A program made the position numbers and the translations under genes. A DNA stretch of 64,000 bases, taken from Rhizophagus irregularis (lineage: Eukaryota; Glomeromycota; Glomeromycetes; Glomerales; Glomeraceae). The notes beneath the pieces are model-generated. The model was given only the letters and a program-made list of their open reading frames with translations. It did no database searches and was not told the origin of the DNA. Shown here piece by piece: positions 32,877-45,983 of this stretch (position 1 is the stretch's first letter; each line of letters begins with the position of its first letter). The stretch spans positions 1,674,001 through 1,738,000 of the forward strand of contig NC_089437.1 of NCBI RefSeq assembly GCF_026210795.1. Reading direction: 5' to 3'.

Positions 32877-33224
32877 TAATTAATTCAAATTCCATTATAT
32901 TTGCAAAAATTAAAATTAGTTAATTTAGAATTTACATGCTGCTTTTATAATTTATATATATTGAGAGAAAGTTTTTCCATTTATTGTGAAAATTTAAAGA
33001 AAATTATACATTAGCACCATTAATAAAATTAGAAACTAACTAATATACAAAAATTTATAATTCCCTAAATTTTATTAAATAAATAAATAAACATAAAATA
33101 ATTGCAAAAACTTGCATCGTTTAATAATTAAACTTTGCTTATTTGAATTCATGTGATAAAGTTATAAAGTTTATGTAATATTTGTAGCACGAATAATTTA
33201 AATAAATTTAGCCTGCAGATTCAA

Positions 33225-33234
33225 GTCGATCATG
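33225..33234 (+). promoter_or_regulatory. Shared upstream motif of BTB-TLDc copy 4
   Basis: GTCGATCATG, 45 bp before the ATG, within a longer conserved block (TTGTAGCACGAATAATTT, then CCTGCAGATTCAA) shared with copies 5, 7 and 8. Confidence 0.5.
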
Positions 33235-33278
33235 TGGTTAATCATTTTTTTTTTCTTTTTCGTTGAAACTAAAAAAAA

Positions 33279-34799
33279 ATGTCTGTTCAATTTTTTTCAA
33301 AGTTAAGTCAAAATTATATCGAAATTTTAGATGATGATGAATATTATGATGTTACTATTGAAGTTGGTGAAGACCCGAACGTAAAAATATTTCGTTCTCA
33401 TATGATTATCTTATGTCATCGTTCTCCTTTTTTACGACGAGCTTTGGCTTCTAAAAAAAAGGATGATAATAATAATTTAATTCATATTAAGTTATCAAAT
33501 ATATCACCGGAAATCTTTCAAATTATTTTAAAGTAAGTATTATTTAATATGTAATGTTAATCTATAATAATTTCAAAAGTTTAAAAATTGACCTTATAAT
33601 GCAGGTATCTTTACGGTGGCATCTTTTCGTTGAACGAGCATGATATTTTAAATATTTTTAAAATCTTGATTGCTGCTGATGAGCTTCTTCTTCAAGAATT
33701 AGTTAATTATTTACAAACCTATTTTATTGAAAACAAAATTGAGTGGTTGGAGCAAAATTTTGAACTTGTACATCGAACAACTTTTAAGTCTAATAATTTG
33801 CCGGAAATTCAACAATTTTGTATAGATTTTATGGCAAAATCTCCTGAAAAAATATTCAAATCACTTGATTTTACTTCGTTACCTGAAAAATTTTTAATTT
33901 CACTTATTAAAAGAGATGATTTGCAAATGAAAGAAATTGAAGTTTGGGAGCATGTACTAAAATGGGGTCTTGCAAAAAATCAAACTCTCATTCCGGATCC
34001 AGATACTTGGACAGATGAAAACTTTAAAGTGATGGAAAATGCTTTACAAAATTGTTTACCTTTAATTAGATTTTATAGTTTATCATCCAAAGAATTTTTA
34101 CATAAAGTTCGACCATATAGGAAACTATTCAAGCAACAGCCTTATGAAAATTTGTTGAATTCGTATATGGATCCTGACATTGAACCAAGTGATAACAATA
34201 TTTCACTTCCTAGAAGTATAAAAATCGATGGGGTCATTGATACAACAATTGTTAATCTAAATATTATTTCGATTATTTCAAGATGGATTGATAGAGTAGA
34301 TTTTAATAGTAAATTTTCATATTTAAGAGAATTGTATTTACCATATAAATTTGTACTATTATTAAGAGGAAGTCGAGATGGATTTAATCCTAAGAAATTT
34401 CATGAATTATGTGATAATAAATCTAATACTGTTACATTTATTAAAGTTAAAGGAACTGGTGAGATTCTAGGTGGATATAATCCTTCAATATGGAAATCTT
34501 CTGGTGGTTTGGCTCAATCTTTAGAAAGTTTTATATTTTCTTTTAAGGATAAAGATGAGTTTAAAGATCCAATATTAAGCCGCGTAAAAAATATGGATAA
34601 TGCACTTTATTTTGATAGTTATTATGGTCCTTCATTTGGGTATTCTGATCTTAAATTATCATATTATGGTTGGGGTGATGACGTGGAACCATTTAATGAT
34701 AATCAATGTATACAAAATCATTATGAGAAAATGATAAGAGATACTCGGGAGAAGTTTCACGTAGAAGATTATGAGCTATTTCAAATCAAAAGAAAATAA
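33279..34799 (+). CDS. BTB-BACK-TLDc domain protein (copy 4)
   Basis: Exons 33279-33532 and 33605-34799, intron 33533-33604 (72 bp, GTAAGT...GCAG). Product 482 residues. BTB region MSVQFFSKLSQNYIEILDDD onward is nearly identical to copies 5 and 7, while TLDc loops differ: KSSGGLAQSLESF, DNALYFDSYYGPSFGYSDL, and YYGWGDDVEPFNDNQ before the conserved YEKMIRDT. It is part of a ~3-kb unit duplicated in tandem with copy 5, including flanks. No lesion seen. Confidence 0.94.
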
Positions 34800-36209
34800 G
34801 ATGGACTTTATTATAAGGTTGATTATATAATTTTTTTTAATTTATAACTATTATATATCATATTCAATTATTCAAAACAATTCAGTTATGTTTACTATAT
34901 GAATATTGTTGATATAAAAAGTAGAACTGATATAGGACCGCGAAAAAAATTCTACATCAATGGGTGAAAATGGATAAATCTATTATATAATCCTCAAATA
35001 GGTTCACTGAGAATTAGAAATACTTCATTGTTGTATACTTTCTTTAATTGGTCATCGCGTAATTTAAAGAAAGAATTTTTTTTTATGTTGCAGTTTGCAG
35101 ATATTAAGACATTCTCATTGATCGATAATGACTGATATGGAATATGGTTAAATGAATCAATATCCCAGTTAGCAAATTATTTTAAATAATTATTTTATCA
35201 CCCCTCTGGCCCTTCATACATGTATTCAATTTTAGCTTTATTCTAAGTTAAAGGATTTCCCAATTAAATTCCAAATTCCTTTTTTTTTTTAGAAATTATA
35301 TATTGTAGTTACTTTTTTATTTTAAATACTTGAATTTTTCCGATTTCATTATTGTATTTAATATTCTGTAAATATAAATATTTAGTAAATAAAAACTAGC
35401 CCTTCCACTTTTATAATTTTAATTTTTGTTATATTGATGAATTCCTTTACGTACTAAACAATCTAAATCAACATTTTAAGAGCTCTGAAAGAGACGTTTC
35501 ACTCATACTAGTTACAATAGTAATAGATTGCAATTTGTTATATCACAAATGACAGGTATTGTTATATTTACAAAGAATTAAATTAATTTAAAGTTTTAAT
35601 GCTGTTTTTAAATGTTATAAATCAAAAAACTTTCTCCACCATATTGGTGACCTGTAAAGAATAAATGAAATCCTTCACAAGAATTATAAAAAATTTTAAA
35701 AAAAACTAGTAATGAATTTTATTAATTTAAAAAAAAAAATAAGTTTAGTAAATAATAAATATCTTTATATATTTCTGTAACTTTGGATCTTTATTTAAGA
35801 TATGCATCAATTGAAAATTTTAAATCAACATCATGAATAAAGTGACCTACAGTTTAAGTCGCGTTGGAGGGCTAACTAATTCAAATTCATTATATTTACA
35901 GAAATTGAAATTAGTTAATTTAGAATTTACATGCTACTTTCATATATATTGAAAGAAAAATTTCCCTATTTATTTGTGAAATTTAAAGAAAATTATACGT
36001 TAGCACCATTAATAAAGTTATAAACTAACTAATATACAAAAAATTTATAATTCTCTAATTTTTATTTAATTAAAAAAAAAAATAAATAAACATAAAATAA
36101 TTGTAAAAACTTGCTTCGTTATGCGAAAAATTATTTGAATTAAAGTGATAAAGTTTATGTAATATTTGTAGCACGAATAATTTGAATGAATTTTAACCTG
36201 CAGGTTCAA
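34800..36209. other. Duplicated intergenic unit between copies 4 and 5
   Basis: Sequence downstream of copy 4 (34800-35830) aligns with that downstream of copy 5 (37804-38850). Sequence from ~35863 aligns with that upstream of copy 4 from ~32870. This marks the junction of a tandem duplication. No other gene. Confidence 0.7.
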
Positions 36210-36219
36210 GTCGATCATG
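36210..36219 (+). promoter_or_regulatory. Shared upstream motif of BTB-TLDc copy 5
   Basis: GTCGATCATG, 43 bp before the ATG, in the same conserved block as copy 4. Confidence 0.5.
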
Positions 36220-36261
36220 TTGGTTAATCATTTCTTTTTCTTTTTCGTTGAAAGAAAAAAA

Positions 36262-37803
36262 ATGTCTGTTCAATTTTTTTCAAAGTTAAGTCAAAATTAT
36301 ATTGAAATTTTAGATGATGATGAATATTATGATGTTACTATTGAAGTTGGTGAAGACCCGAACGTAAAAATATTTCGTTCTCATATGATAATCTTATGTC
36401 ATCGTTCTCCTTTTTTGCGACGAGCTTTGGCTTCTAAAAAAAAGAATGATAATAATAATTTAACTCATCTTAAGTTATCAAATATATCACCGGAAATCTT
36501 TCAAATTATTTTAAAGTAAGTATTATTATGTACAGTTAATCTATAATAATTTCAAAATTTTTAGTATTTAAAAAATCGACCTTAAATTTTATAATACAGA
36601 TATCTTTATGGTGGCATCCTTTCATTGAACGAGCATGATATTTTAAATATTTTTAAAATCTTGATTGCTGCTGAAGAGCTTCTTCTTCAAGAATTAGTTA
36701 ATTATTTACAAAACTATTTTATCGAAAACAAAATTGAGTGGTTGGAGCAGCATTTTGAACTTGTACATCGAACAACTTTTAAATCTAATAATTTGTCGGA
36801 AATTCAACAATTTTGTATAGATTTCATGGCTAAATCTCCCGAAAAAATATTTAAATCACTTGATTTTACTTCGTTACCTGAAAAATTTTTAATTTCACTT
36901 ATTAAAAGAGATGATTTGCAAATGAAAGAAATTGAAGTTTGGGAGCATGTACTAAAATGGGGTCTTGCAAAAAATCAAGATCTCATTCCGGATCCAGATA
37001 CTTGGACAGATGAAAACTTTAAAATGATGGAAAATGCTTTGCAAAATTGTTTACCTTTAATTAGATTTTATAGTTTATCATCCAAAGAATTTTTACATAA
37101 AGTTCGACCATATAGAAAACTATTCAAGCAACAACTTTATGAAAATTTGTTGAATTCGTATATGGATCCTGATATTGAACCAAATGATAACAATATTTCA
37201 CTTCCTAGAAATATAAAAATTGAAGGAGTCATTGATACAACAATTGTTAATCTAAATATTATTTCGATTATTTCAAGATGGATCGATAAAGTAGATTTTT
37301 ATAGTAAATTTTCATATTTGAGGGGATTATATTTGCCATTCAAATACGAATTATTATTAAGAGGAAGTCGAGATGGATTTAGTCTTAATAAGTTTCATGA
37401 ATTATGTGATAATAAATCTAATACTGTTACATTTATTAAAGTTAAAGGAACTGGTGAGATTCTAGGTGGATATAATCCTATAATATGGAAATTTTCTAAT
37501 TCTAGTGATTGGGGTCAATCCTTAGATAGTTTTATATTTTCTTTTAAAGATAAAGATAAGTTTAATAATCCAATATTAAGCCGCGTAAAAAATATGGATA
37601 ATGCACTTTATTTTGATAGTAATTATGGTCCTTCATTTGGTGATTCTGATCTTAAATTATCAAATTATAGATGTTATAGCACGGATCCATTTAATTTTAA
37701 TTATAATGAATGTAGACAAAAACATTATGAGAAAACGATAAGGGATACTCAAGGGGAGTTTCACGTAGAAGATTATGAGGTATTTCAAATCAAAAGAAAA
37801 TGA
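36262..37803 (+). CDS. BTB-BACK-TLDc domain protein (copy 5)
   Basis: Exons 36262-36515 and 36600-37803, intron 36516-36599 (84 bp, GTAAGT...ACAG). Product 485 residues. Very close to copy 4 through BTB and BACK, then distinct in TLDc: VDFYSKFSYLRGLYLPFKYE, IIWKFSNSSDWGQSL and NYRCYSTDPFNFNYNECRQ. Met36262 (MSVQFF) is chosen because the in-frame Met at 36217 lies in the conserved leader and would add a poly-Phe tract absent from the family. The gene is intact. Confidence 0.94.
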
Positions 37804-38895
37804 GATGGGCTTTATTATAAGGTTGGTTATTTAATTTTTTTTTAATTTATAACTATTATATAGCATAATAACTTACATTCAATTATTCAAAATAATTTAG
37901 TTATGTTTACTATATAAATATTGTTAATATCGGTAAGGAATATAAAAAGCAAAACCGATATAGGATCGCGGAAAAAAACTCTACATCAATGGATAAATCC
38001 ATTATATAATCCTCAAATAGGTTCACTGAGAATTAGAAATACTCGCTGTATACATTCTTTAATTGGTCATCGCGTAATTTAAAGAAAGAATTTTTTTTTA
38101 TGTTGCAGTTTGCAGTATATTAAGACATTCTCATTGGTCGTAATATGGTTAAATGAAATAATATTCCAGTTAGCAAATTCAGTTATTTTAACTAATTATT
38201 TTATCACCCCTCCGGCATTTCATACATGTATCAATTTAGCTTTATTCAAAGTTAAAGGACGCCTCAATTAATTTCTGATAACTTATTCATTCCTTTTTTT
38301 TTAGAAATTATATATTGTAATTTATTTATTTAAATACTTGAATTTTCCCGATTTCATTATTGTATTTCGTATTTGTAATATTCTGTAAATAAAAATATTA
38401 TTTAGTAAACTCACTTCAACTTTTATAATAATTTTAATTTTGCTATATTGATGAATTCCTTTACGTATTAAACAATCTAAATCAACATTTTTGAGCGCTC
38501 TGAAAGAGACGTTTCACTCATAGTTACAATAGTAGTAGGGTGCAATTCGTTATTGACAGGAATGTATAAGTATTGTTATATTACAAAGGATTAAATTAAT
38601 TTAAATTTCAAATGCTGTTTTTTAAAAAATTAAAAATCTAAAAAAATTTCTTCACTATATTGGCGACTGTAAAGAATTCACCAGGTTAAAAAAATAAAAT
38701 TTAAATAATAAATGAATTTAGCCATAATAATAATAGTAAATTTCTTTATATATTTTTTTAGTTTAGATCTTTATTTAGGATATGCGTAATTTAAAATGAT
38801 TTAAATGATTTGAAAAATTTAAACCCAACATAATGTAAATGAATAAAGTAACTTACAATTTACGTGTCTTTTCCGTCGAAAACTGTACTCAAAAA
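37804..38895. other. Intergenic downstream of copy 5
   Basis: Homologous to the stretch after copy 4, as far as ~38850. The conserved GTCGATCATG block seen before other copies is missing here, just before the pseudogene. Confidence 0.6.
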
Positions 38896-40398
38896 ATGTC
38901 TATTCAATTTTTTTTCAAAGTTAAGCCAAAATTATATTGAAATTTTGGAAGATAATGAATATTATGATGTTACTATTGAAGTTGGTGGGGAGCCGAATGT
39001 AAAAATATTTTGTGCACATATGATTATTTTATGTTATCGTTCACCATTTTTACGACGAGCTTTGGCTTCTAAAAAAAAGAATGATAATAATACTTTAACA
39101 ACTCATATTAACTTATCAAATATATCACCGGAAATCTTTCAAATTATTTTAAGGTAAAATAATAATGTCATAATAAATTTAAAATTAATTTTAAAAATCA
39201 ACCTTAAATTTACAATATAGGTATCTTTATGGTGATATTTTTCACACGGACAAGATATTTTTAAAGTTCTAGCTGCTGCTAATGAGCTTCTTCTTTAAGA
39301 ATTAATTGATTATTTTACAAAAATATTTTATTGAAAACAAAATTGATTGGATGAAACAAAATTTTGAACTTATTAATCGAATAAGTTTTCAATTTAATAG
39401 TTTGAAATTCAAAAATTTTGTACAGGTTTCATGGTTAAATCTCCTGAAAAAATATTTAAATCATTGAATTTTACTTTGTTACCCGAAAAATCGTTAATTT
39501 CACTTATTTAAAGAGATGATTTACAAATGAAAGAAGTTGAAGTATGAGAACATGTATTAAAGTGGAGTCTTGCACAAAATCAAAATCTCGTCCCAAAACC
39601 TGATACTTGGACAGATGATGATTTTAGAATGATAGAAAATACGTTACAAAACTGTTTACCTTTAATTAGATTTTATAGTTTATCATCTAAAGAATTTTTA
39701 CATAAAGTTCGATCATATAGGAAACTTTTCAAGCAACAACTTTATGAAAAATTGTTGAATTCATATATGGATCCCGATATTGAACCAAATGACGATAGTG
39801 TTTTACTTCCTAGAAATATAATAATTGATGAGGTCAATGATATAACAATTGTTAATCTAAATATTATTTCGATTATTTCGAGATGGATTGATAATAAAGT
39901 GGACTTTAATAATAAATGTTCATATTTAGGAGAATTACATTTACCATACAAATTTGAACTATTATTAAGAGGAAATCGAGATGGATTTGACCCTAATAAA
40001 TTTCATGAATTATGCGATAATAAATCCAATACTGTTACATTTATTAAAATAAAAGGGACTGGAGAAATTCTAGGTGGATATAATCTTTTAACATGGAAAT
40101 CCCCCAGAGGGTATGGTAAAACTAATTTATATTTTCTTTTAAGAGTAAAGATGAGATTAAAGATTCAATTGTGAGTCACATAAAAAATATGGATAAAGCG
40201 TTATATTATAGTAATTATTATGGTCCTTCATTTGGTGATCCTGATCTTAAATTATCATATAGTGGTTGGAGTGTATCAGACGGGATTTCATTTAATTATA
40301 ATATATGTAGACAAACTCATTATGAGAGAAAGATAAGAGATACTGAAGATAAATTTTTTATAGAGTATTACGAGATATTTCAAATCAATAAGAATTAA
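38896..40398 (+). pseudogene. BTB-BACK-TLDc pseudogene (copy 6)
   Basis: Clearly homologous along its whole length but broken. Lesions seen: one extra T in the T-run just after the ATG (ATGTCTATTCAA then eight T), a shortened and frame-shifted start of exon 2 (~39236-39265), in-frame stops at 39296-39298 (Gln to TAA), 39509-39511 (Lys to TAA) and 39545-39547 (Trp to TGA), and a frame change near 40120-40175 in TLDc. The intron boundaries (AGGTAAAA...ATAG) are still recognisable. It also lacks the shared upstream motif, so loss of promoter and coding capacity go together. Its TLDc end remains readable (GPSFGDPDL, YERKIRDT). Confidence 0.93.
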
Positions 40399-42191
40399 AT
40401 TAATTTTTATCATAATTATAATACTATATATATATTATATATTTCATATTGTTATTATTATATATTAAAATGGTTACATAGCATAAAAATTTACATTTAA
40501 ATAATAAAGTTATATTCACTAAATGACTATGGTGTGTAATATGCAATAGTTATTTGATATCATTGATTTCACCATGATATTCCACAGTGACTACTAATTT
40601 ATATCACGGTTCTATAAAACTAATAATGATTGTCTAATATTGATAGACTTATCCAATATTGATAAACTTTATCCATCTATCATGAATTATTATTAAGAAC
40701 CATGGTTACTAATACCAAAGAGTGAAAATGGATTAATCCATAAATCCATAATAATATCATATTAATATTGAGGATTATAAAATATCTGTATATATATTTT
40801 TTTAGTTTATTGTGACAATATTTAAAGAAAGATTTTTATTTATCTGTCTATAAAAGGAAAGTTTTTTTTTTTTATGTTGCAACATGCAAATTTAATCAAT
40901 CGAAAATGAATTTAACATTGCCGTTACAAAAAAAACCATTTATATTATATTTACATAAGAATCGTTGTAGTCGTTTTAGAAATAAATTATTTTTATTTTT
41001 ATTTTTATTTTTATTTTTTTTGTTAGTAACGTATTTCTTTACTATTATTTATTAGATCCATAACGAACAATAAACAAAGGTCAGAAATACATAGTAGTAT
41101 TGTCGCGTTCCTACATCAAGACAACGCTCGTAACTTCTCAACTAACGTGGTATTCCATGCTTAAGCGCTAATATACCTTTCCAAACGAACAGTGCTATCA
41201 TAGTGTCATCAAGAGACCTTACAAGTTACGTATGTCTTGGCCTTTTTTGTATGTTTTTATGTCAGTTTCCTTTCTCTACCTAATCAAATCGGTATCCTCT
41301 TAACATTGCGTCAATCATTAACATTTTCACGTGAAACTCACGTGACTCGAACAAAGGTCTGACGCAAGAAATATTATTATCCACGTGATAATTGCTGCGA
41401 CAGCTGAAAAAAAATATTTAATTCTAAAATCGGCACTATCATGAAATTTGATGATCGCACAATGTTCTTTTCTATTTTCTCATAATCTTTTACATACGTA
41501 ATATGAATTTTATAACATACAAATAAGTTTTAATAATTTTAGTGTTTGCAAATCTTGTAAAAAAACGCAAAGTCACATCTGACGCGCGTACAATGTAATA
41601 TCCTTTTTTACAATAATAAACATGCAATTTTTTTAGTGTATTCTATTTTTTACATATATATACAAAATATAAATAACGATAGTGCCAATCATAGACGGAA
41701 CAGTGATTAAATACCTTAATTTTGCTGTTATTGGCGTATTTTTAATTCCTTTACGTATTTTTGAGAGTTCTTAACTTGGGTAATATATCTTACGAAGGAT
41801 ATGTAATAATTTTTAATAATTTGCAATTCAAATAACAAGTACGTATAAATATTTTATTACAAAATATCAAATGTTAAAAATTTAAAAAATTTCTCCACTT
41901 TATTAGTGACTAAATAATAAATGAACCAATAATTTAACTAATAAATTTGATTAAGAAAATTTTAATAAAATAATAATGAATTTAGACAATATACTCTAAT
42001 AGCAGATTTCCTTTAATGCATTTTTTCCAACTTAGATCTTTATTAAAGTATGTATCAATTATATTAGATTGATAAAAAATAATTTTGATAAACTAAATGT
42101 AAAATTTTAAATCAAATATCGTGTAAGATTTTCGTAATATTTGTAACACGTAATACGAATAATTTAAATAAATTTGACCTGCAGATTTAAG
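40399..42191. other. Intergenic; inserted less AT-rich segment
   Basis: No gene. 41095-41420 is richer in GC and holds CACGTG-type palindromes and several CACGTGA copies; it looks like an inserted repeat. A TTTTTTGTTAGTAACGT phrase at ~41017 recurs at ~47670, so both may belong to one dispersed repeat family. The last 100 bases form the conserved leader of copy 7. Confidence 0.4.
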
Positions 42192-42201
42192 GTCGATCGT
42201 T
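42192..42201 (+). promoter_or_regulatory. Variant shared upstream motif of BTB-TLDc copy 7
   Basis: GTCGATCGTT, a variant of GTCGATCATG, 40 bp before the ATG. Confidence 0.4.
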
Positions 42202-42240
42202 TGATTAATATTTTTTTCTTTTTCGCTGAAAACTAGAAAA

Positions 42241-43812
42241 ATGTCTGTTCAATTTTTTTCAAAGTTAAGTCAAAATTATATCGGAATATTGGAAGATAAT
42301 GAATATTATGATGTTACTATTGAGGCTGGCGAGGACCCGAACGTAAAAATATTCCGTGCTCATTTGATTATTTTATGTCATCGTTCTCCTTTTTTACGAC
42401 GAGCTTTGGCTTCTAAAAAAAAGAATGATAATAATAATTTAACTCATATAAAGTTATCAAATATATCACCGGAAATCTTTCAAATTATTTTAAAGTGAGT
42501 ATTATCATGTACAATTAATCTATAATAATTCTCAAAGTTTTTAGTATTTAATAAATCGACCTTAAATTTTATATAATACAGATATCTTTATGGTGGCATC
42601 CTTTCATTGAACGAGCATGATATTTTAAATATTTTTAAAATCTTGATTGCTGCTGATGAGCTTCTTCTTCAAGAATTAGTAGATTATTTACAAAACTATT
42701 TCATCGAAAACAAAATTGAGTGGTTGGAGCAAAATTTTGAACTTGTACATCGAACAACTTTTAAATCTAATAATTTGTCGGAAATTCAACAATTTTGTAT
42801 AGATTTTATGGCTAAATCTCCCGAAAAAATATTTAAATCACTTGATTTTACTTCGTTACCTGAAAAATTTTTAATTTCACTTATTAAAAGAGATGATTTG
42901 CAAATGAAAGAAATTGAAGTATGGGAGCATGTGCTAAAATGGGGTCTTGCAAAAAATCAAACTCTCATTCCGAATCCAGATACTTGGACAGATGAAAACT
43001 TTAAAGTGATGGAAAATACTTTACAAAATTGTTTACCTTTAATTAGATTTTATAGTTTATCATCCAAAGAATTTTTACATAAAGTTCGACCATATAGGAA
43101 ACTATTCAAGCAACAACTTTATGAAAATTTGTTGAATTCGTATATGGATCCTGATATTGAACCAAATGACAATAATATTTCACTTCCTAGAAGTATAAAA
43201 ATCGATGGGGTCATTGATACAACAATTGTTAATCTAAATATTATTTCGATTATTTCAAGATGGATTGATAAAATAGATTTTAATAATAAATTTTCATATT
43301 TAAGAGAATTATATTTACCATACAAATTTGTACTATTATTAAGAGGAAGTCGAGATGGATTTTATCCTAAAAAATTTCATGAATTATGTGATAATATACC
43401 CAATACTGTTACATTTATTAAAGTAAAAGGAACTGGAGAAATTCTAGGCGGATATAATCCTTCAATATGGAGAACTTCTTCTGGCGAATATGGTCAAACT
43501 AAATATAGTTTTATATTTTCTTTTAAGGATAAAGATGAAATTAAATATTCAATCTTAAGTCACGTAAAAATTATGGATAAAGCATTTTATTATCACAATC
43601 ATTGTGGTCCCTCATTTGGTGATTCCGATCTTAAATTAGTATCATTAACTAAATTTACTTTTCGGAGTGTACCAAGTGTACCAGCAAACATGACGTCATT
43701 TAATCATAATATATGTAAACAATCTCATTATGAGAAAAAGATAAGAGATACTGAAGATAAATATTATATAGAAGATTATGAAGTATTTCAAGTCAATAAG
43801 GATAAGAATTAA
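42241..43812 (+). CDS. BTB-BACK-TLDc domain protein (copy 7)
   Basis: Exons 42241-42494 and 42582-43812, intron 42495-42581 (87 bp, GTGAGT donor, TACAG acceptor). Product 494 residues, the longest copy. BTB and BACK nearly match copies 4 and 5. Length gain comes from one TLDc loop: after GPSFGDSDLKL there are ~28 residues (VSLTKFTFRSVPSVPANMTS and following) before NICKQSHYEKKIRDT. The loop at RTSSGEYGQTKYSF also differs. No lesion. Confidence 0.94.
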
Positions 43813-44889
43813 GTTAGTTTTATTAATAGGTGATATCATTATAGTACTGTATCAATGTATCATGCATATGTTTTTATATATTAAAATGATCACATTTACA
43901 TTCAAAAAATAAAGTTATATCCACTATATGAATATACAGTATATAGAATTAGGCACAATTTTTCAATGCATTTGGTAGGGAATATAAAATAATATGTCCT
44001 TAACTGATCTAGTACGTGCGCCAAAAAAATTCTATTAAGATCAAAGTATGAAAATGGATTAATTCATATGTGTTGCAACATTCAATTTTAATTAATTGAA
44101 AAATGAATTTAACGAATAATTGAGTTGCTACATAAGAACTGTTAATTTATTTATTTTTTTTTTCGATAATTATTTATCATCCAGTTTTAGCTTCAAAGTT
44201 TAAGGGTTTGTAGGACGCTCTAACTTATTTTTGACAATTAATGTCTTATTAATATATATTAATTACATTTAATTATTTTAAATACTTTTTTATAAATTTA
44301 CTATTATTGGTGTATATTTTTTTGAATTCCTTTATGCATTAAACAACCAAAATCAACATTTTTGAGCGATCTTAACTTGGGTAATAGATTTACGAAAGAG
44401 AAAGTTTTAGCATTTGCAGTTTGCAGTTTATTATATCACAAATGAAAAGTATTTTATTAAATTAATCTAAAATTTAAATAATTTAAATACTATTTTTAAA
44501 TATTAAAATTTAAAATGGGTCTAGGTATTTCCGATGTTGGATATTCTAAAGAAATGCGTTACAGTTGTTTTAAAAAAAGAAAAAAAAAATATTAAAATTT
44601 AAAAAATTTCTCCACTTTATTAGTGAACTTGTAAGATTTCTCTGAATGCATTTTTTCAACTTAGATCTTTATTATGATATTAATTTATACTAGATTGATA
44701 GGTGGACCTGTAAATGTTACTAGAAAAAATCTTTCCTCTTATCGCAAATGGATAAAAATATGACCTCGAAAGTGAAGCTTCGAAAGTTATTCGAACTGCA
44801 AATCCATGAATTTCAAGACGAGTACAACTGTACGAGCGTGTATGGTTCAAGCTGAATAATTGTGATTTTAGTTTTAAATAATTTAAGTA
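43813..44889. other. Intergenic downstream of copy 7
   Basis: Carries relics of the same downstream unit as copies 4 and 5 (GAAAATGGATTAATTC near 44050; AATCAACATTTTTGAGCG near 44350). No gene. Confidence 0.5.
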
Positions 44890-45101
44890 GGACCCCGAAA
44901 TATACATAAAAGGGTCAGGTCAGAGTTTGCGTATAATGAGTCAAAAAAATCATGTAGATCATTCCTTTTACGGATAATCCCAGCCAAAATAATATTTCCT
45001 AATTTAGATAATGGCTGAAATTATCGTAATTCCGGCCCTGAAAGAATGCGTATTTTGGACCACTTCTGGACCTGACCTCTACATATATATTTCGGGGTCC
45101 T
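44890..45101. mobile_element. MITE with 9-bp target duplication (MULE-type)
   Basis: 212 bp. Ends are GGACCCCGAAATATA and its complement, with a second paired block GGTCAGGTC further in. The 9-bp ATTTAAGTA occurs exactly at 44881-44889 and 45102-45110. A 9-bp duplication is typical of Mutator-like elements. No coding capacity. Confidence 0.8.
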
Positions 45102-45531
45102 ATTTAAGTATATATAAATAAATATAAATAAGGAAACTATGTATAATGAATATTATACAGTGGCGACCAAAAGATTTGCATCAGCGAAAAAAAATATATT
45201 ATAAATACAAATATCTCGTGATCCAAGTGACTGGGTAAAGAAATTGATAAAAATAGAAAACTAGAGCTACTTAAATATATAAATTTAGTATAAGTTAATT
45301 TGTTAGTTTTCTAATCACATGACGTTGAACAGATGCATTACAAAAAAAACCAAATTCTTGCAAATTAATAACATGCTTTTATTATAAAATTAAATAATAA
45401 ATTAAGGTTAATTAGTCTAAATTATTGGTATAAGTTTAATTTATTGTCAAATTTAGTAATTGAAAATTTTTATTCATACAATATATTTATTAATACAATC
45501 AAGAATTCATTTTAATTTTGCATTGATACTG
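45102..45531. other. Intergenic between two MITEs
   Basis: AT-rich, nothing recognised. Confidence 0.5.
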
Positions 45532-45975
45532 TAGTGTTCCAATCCGTCAATCCCCCATCCGTATCCGTCGTCGGATATCCGTCGTTTTCGGATATCCGTC
45601 ATTTCGGATATCCGTACATACGGATAGGACGGATCACGGATATCCGTGACGGATTGACGGATCCCATCCGATCCCATCCGAATTAAACGGATCATCCGGA
45701 TAATCCGATTTTTACTACATAATTCTGGTCAAATCTGTAATGCTGGCCAAAATGATAAAAAAAATTTTTTTTCAACTTTGTGTTACACAAATGTTACACA
45801 ACATAATTCGGGCTAGCACTATGAATTCGGCCCGATTTAAAATTCAACGGATATCCGAGGTTATCCTTCACGGATATCCGTCATGTCGGATATCCGTACA
45901 TACGGATAAGACGGATCACGGATATCCGAAAGTGGCGGATGACGGATGACGGATTATCCGCGGATTGTAACACTA
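45532..45975. mobile_element. hAT-type MITE packed with CGGATATCCG palindromes
   Basis: 444 bp. Ends TAGTGTTCCAATCCG and CGGATTGTAACACTA fit the hAT terminal pattern, and the exact 8-bp TGATACTG flanks it (45524-45531 and 45976-45983). Both subterminal regions hold many copies of GGATATCCGT/ACGGATATCC and GACGGAT, in both orientations. No transposase frame. Confidence 0.88.
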
Positions 45976-45983
45976 TGATACTG

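Noticed and set aside
45507-45949. Two small frames in opposite directions
   Set aside because: They translate the palindromic repeats of the hAT MITE.
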